From: Pectobacterium aroidearum
GTDB taxonomy: Bacteria; Pseudomonadota; Gammaproteobacteria; Enterobacterales; Enterobacteriaceae
Assembly (NCBI RefSeq): GCF_015689195.1
Contig: NZ_CP065044.1
Span: forward strand, 3,286,001-3,350,000
DNA length: 64,000 nucleotides
Reading direction: 5' to 3'
The notes below the pieces were generated by a model. It was given only the letters and a program-made list of their open reading frames with translations, was not told the DNA's origin and searched no databases. Both the position numbers and the translations under genes were made by a program. Positions 63,114-64,000 of this stretch are shown piece by piece (the stretch's first letter is position 1; each line of letters opens with the position of its first letter).

Positions 63114-63939
63114 ACTGGCACCGCTGAAAGACTTCACACTGACCCAGCCTCTACCGCTGACCACGCGCCTGTGGAATCAGACCTGGATTCGCAAGCTGGT
63201 GCTGTTGGCAGGGCTGCTATTGCTGTGGGAGTTCGCCGCACGCTGGCAAAACAACGATCTGATGTTGCCGGGTTTCCTGCAAACCTTTCAGGCATTTCGT
63301 GACGATCTCGCCAGCGGCGAACTGCCGCATAAGATGGTGGTTTCCCTCGGCACATTGCTAAAAGGCTATGTCATTGGCAGCCTGCTGGCACTGGCCCTCA
63401 GCGCGTTGGCGGTATCCACCCGTTTCGGACGCGATCTCTTAGGCACCCTAACCTCCATGTTCAACCCGCTCCCTGCGATTGCGTTACTGCCGTTAGCGCT
63501 GCTGTGGTTTGGACTGGGAGAAAAGAGTCTGGTCTTCGTTCTCGTCCACTCCGTGATGTGGCCGATGGCGCTGAATACCTATTCCGGCTTTCTCGGTGTT
63601 TCGGAAACGCTGCGTATGGCAGGTCGCAACTACGGCCTGACAGGCTTTCGCTATATCAATGCCATCCTGATCCCCGCTGCGCTGCCGTCGATTCTCTCCG
63701 GTCTGAAGATCGGCTGGGCATTTGCCTGGCGTACCCTGATCGCCGCTGAACTGGTCTTCGGCGCATCCAGCGGCAATGGCGGTTTGGGCTGGTACATCTT
63801 CCAGAACCGTAATGAGCTTTATACTGACCGTGTTTTCGCCGGGCTGGCGTCCGTCATCATCATCGGGCTGCTGGTTGAAGGGCTGGTGTTTTCCACCATC
63901 GAAAAGATCACAGTGAAACGCTGGGGAATGCAGCGCTAA
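63073..63939 (+). CDS. Nitrate/sulfonate/taurine-type ABC permease
   Basis: A 288-residue permease of the TauC/SsuC/NrtB kind. The long N-terminal part before the first helix is followed by about six helices and the EAA loop LRMAGRNYGLTGFRYINAILIPAALPS. Further marks are LPLALLWFGLGEKSLVFVLVHSVMWP and FAWRTLIAAELVFGASSGNGGLGWYI. The ATG at 63073 (AAGGT before) lies inside the ATPase gene's end. The operon probably ends here. Confidence 0.87.
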   Translation: MSIQPPVRPEYQRELAPLKDFTLTQPLPLTTRLWNQTWIRKLVLLAGLLLLWEFAARWQNNDLMLPGFLQTFQAFRDDLASGELPHKMVVSLGTLLKGYVIGSLLALALSALAVSTRFGRDLLGTLTSMFNPLPAIALLPLALLWFGLGEKSLVFVLVHSVMWPMALNTYSGFLGVSETLRMAGRNYGLTGFRYINAILIPAALPSILSGLKIGWAFAWRTLIAAELVFGASSGNGGLGWYIFQNRNELYTDRVFAGLASVIIIGLLVEGLVFSTIEKITVKRWGMQR

Positions 63940-63944
63940 ACGTC

Positions 63945-63983
63945 ATTCTGGTTATGCGAAATCTAGCCATTGATAACCAGAAT
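63945..63983 (+). terminator. Inverted repeat after the last permease gene, possible terminator
   Basis: ATTCTGGTTAT pairs perfectly with ATAACCAGAAT (11 bp) around a 17-base loop, six bases after the stop. TGTTCTTTT follows, giving a weak T-rich tail. Confidence 0.5.
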
Positions 63984-64000
63984 TGTTCTTTTGCGGCGCT

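Overview
The window looks like the chromosome of a soft-rot enterobacterium, most likely Pectobacterium. The evidence is the close match in kind of many genes to enterobacterial families (ProP, Amn, DcuB, PatA/PatD, Cdh), a CheV plus methyl-accepting chemotaxis protein, a VirR/ExpR2-type LuxR quorum-sensing receptor, and Yersinia-like and Serratia-like iron-scavenging loci. The species assignment is inference from protein resemblance by eye; no search was run. No rRNA, tRNA, CRISPR array, insertion sequence or prophage was recognised.

Layout. 1-4.8 kb: the end of a catecholate-type TonB receptor, cheV, a scrambled pqiC/pqiB remnant, a TetR regulator and the LuxR solo virR. 4.8-13.7 kb: a yersiniabactin uptake module (ybtQ, ybtP, ybtA, an unknown gene, ybtX, fyuA) with no siderophore biosynthesis genes in view. 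Its three promoter regions each carry two direct repeats 21 bp apart next to a Fur-like site. 13.9-21.4 kb: cdh, then a sulfur-ester/sulfonate locus (LysR regulator, binding protein, fused twin permease, ATPase, and an arylsulfotransferase-like enzyme with a C-terminal thioredoxin-like part). 21.5-31.4 kb: three near-consensus Zur boxes in front of a peptide/nickel-type ABC operon with an MFS protein and a fused permease, a tiny Cys-rich exported protein, and an AztD-like zinc chaperone; amn lies inside this block. 31.4-41.4 kb: proP, a Fur-linked AraC/methyltransferase divergent pair, a chemoreceptor with a sigma-28 promoter, and the putrescine catabolic genes patA (sigma-54-like promoter, TTG start) and patD.

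41.4-51.7 kb: a complete haem-acquisition (Has) locus, hasI-hasS-hasR-hasA-hasD-hasE-hasF. The sigma factor HasI and anti-sigma HasS are followed by receptor, hemophore and a full type I secretion system, including its own TolC-like protein. hasS and hasR share a promoter-like block with identical internal spacing, the likely HasI target. 52-55.3 kb: a PAS-GGDEF diguanylate cyclase, a long AT-rich gap with an FNR-like site, and dcuB. 55.4-64 kb: two divergent taurine/sulfonate-type ABC transporters. The leftward one is co-transcribed with a D-cysteine desulfhydrase/cysteate lyase-family enzyme and an Asp/Glu racemase-family enzyme, and lies downstream of an Ldh-2-family dehydrogenase.

The unifying theme is nutrient scavenging: iron (three TonB receptors), zinc (Zur block), organosulfur (three sulfonate-type transporters) and putrescine. 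The most promising little-described systems are the Zur block (ABC operon with fused permease, MFS protein, Cys-rich micro-protein and AztD) and the cytoplasmic arylsulfotransferase/thioredoxin fusion. The unknown gene inside the yersiniabactin uptake module is a further candidate.
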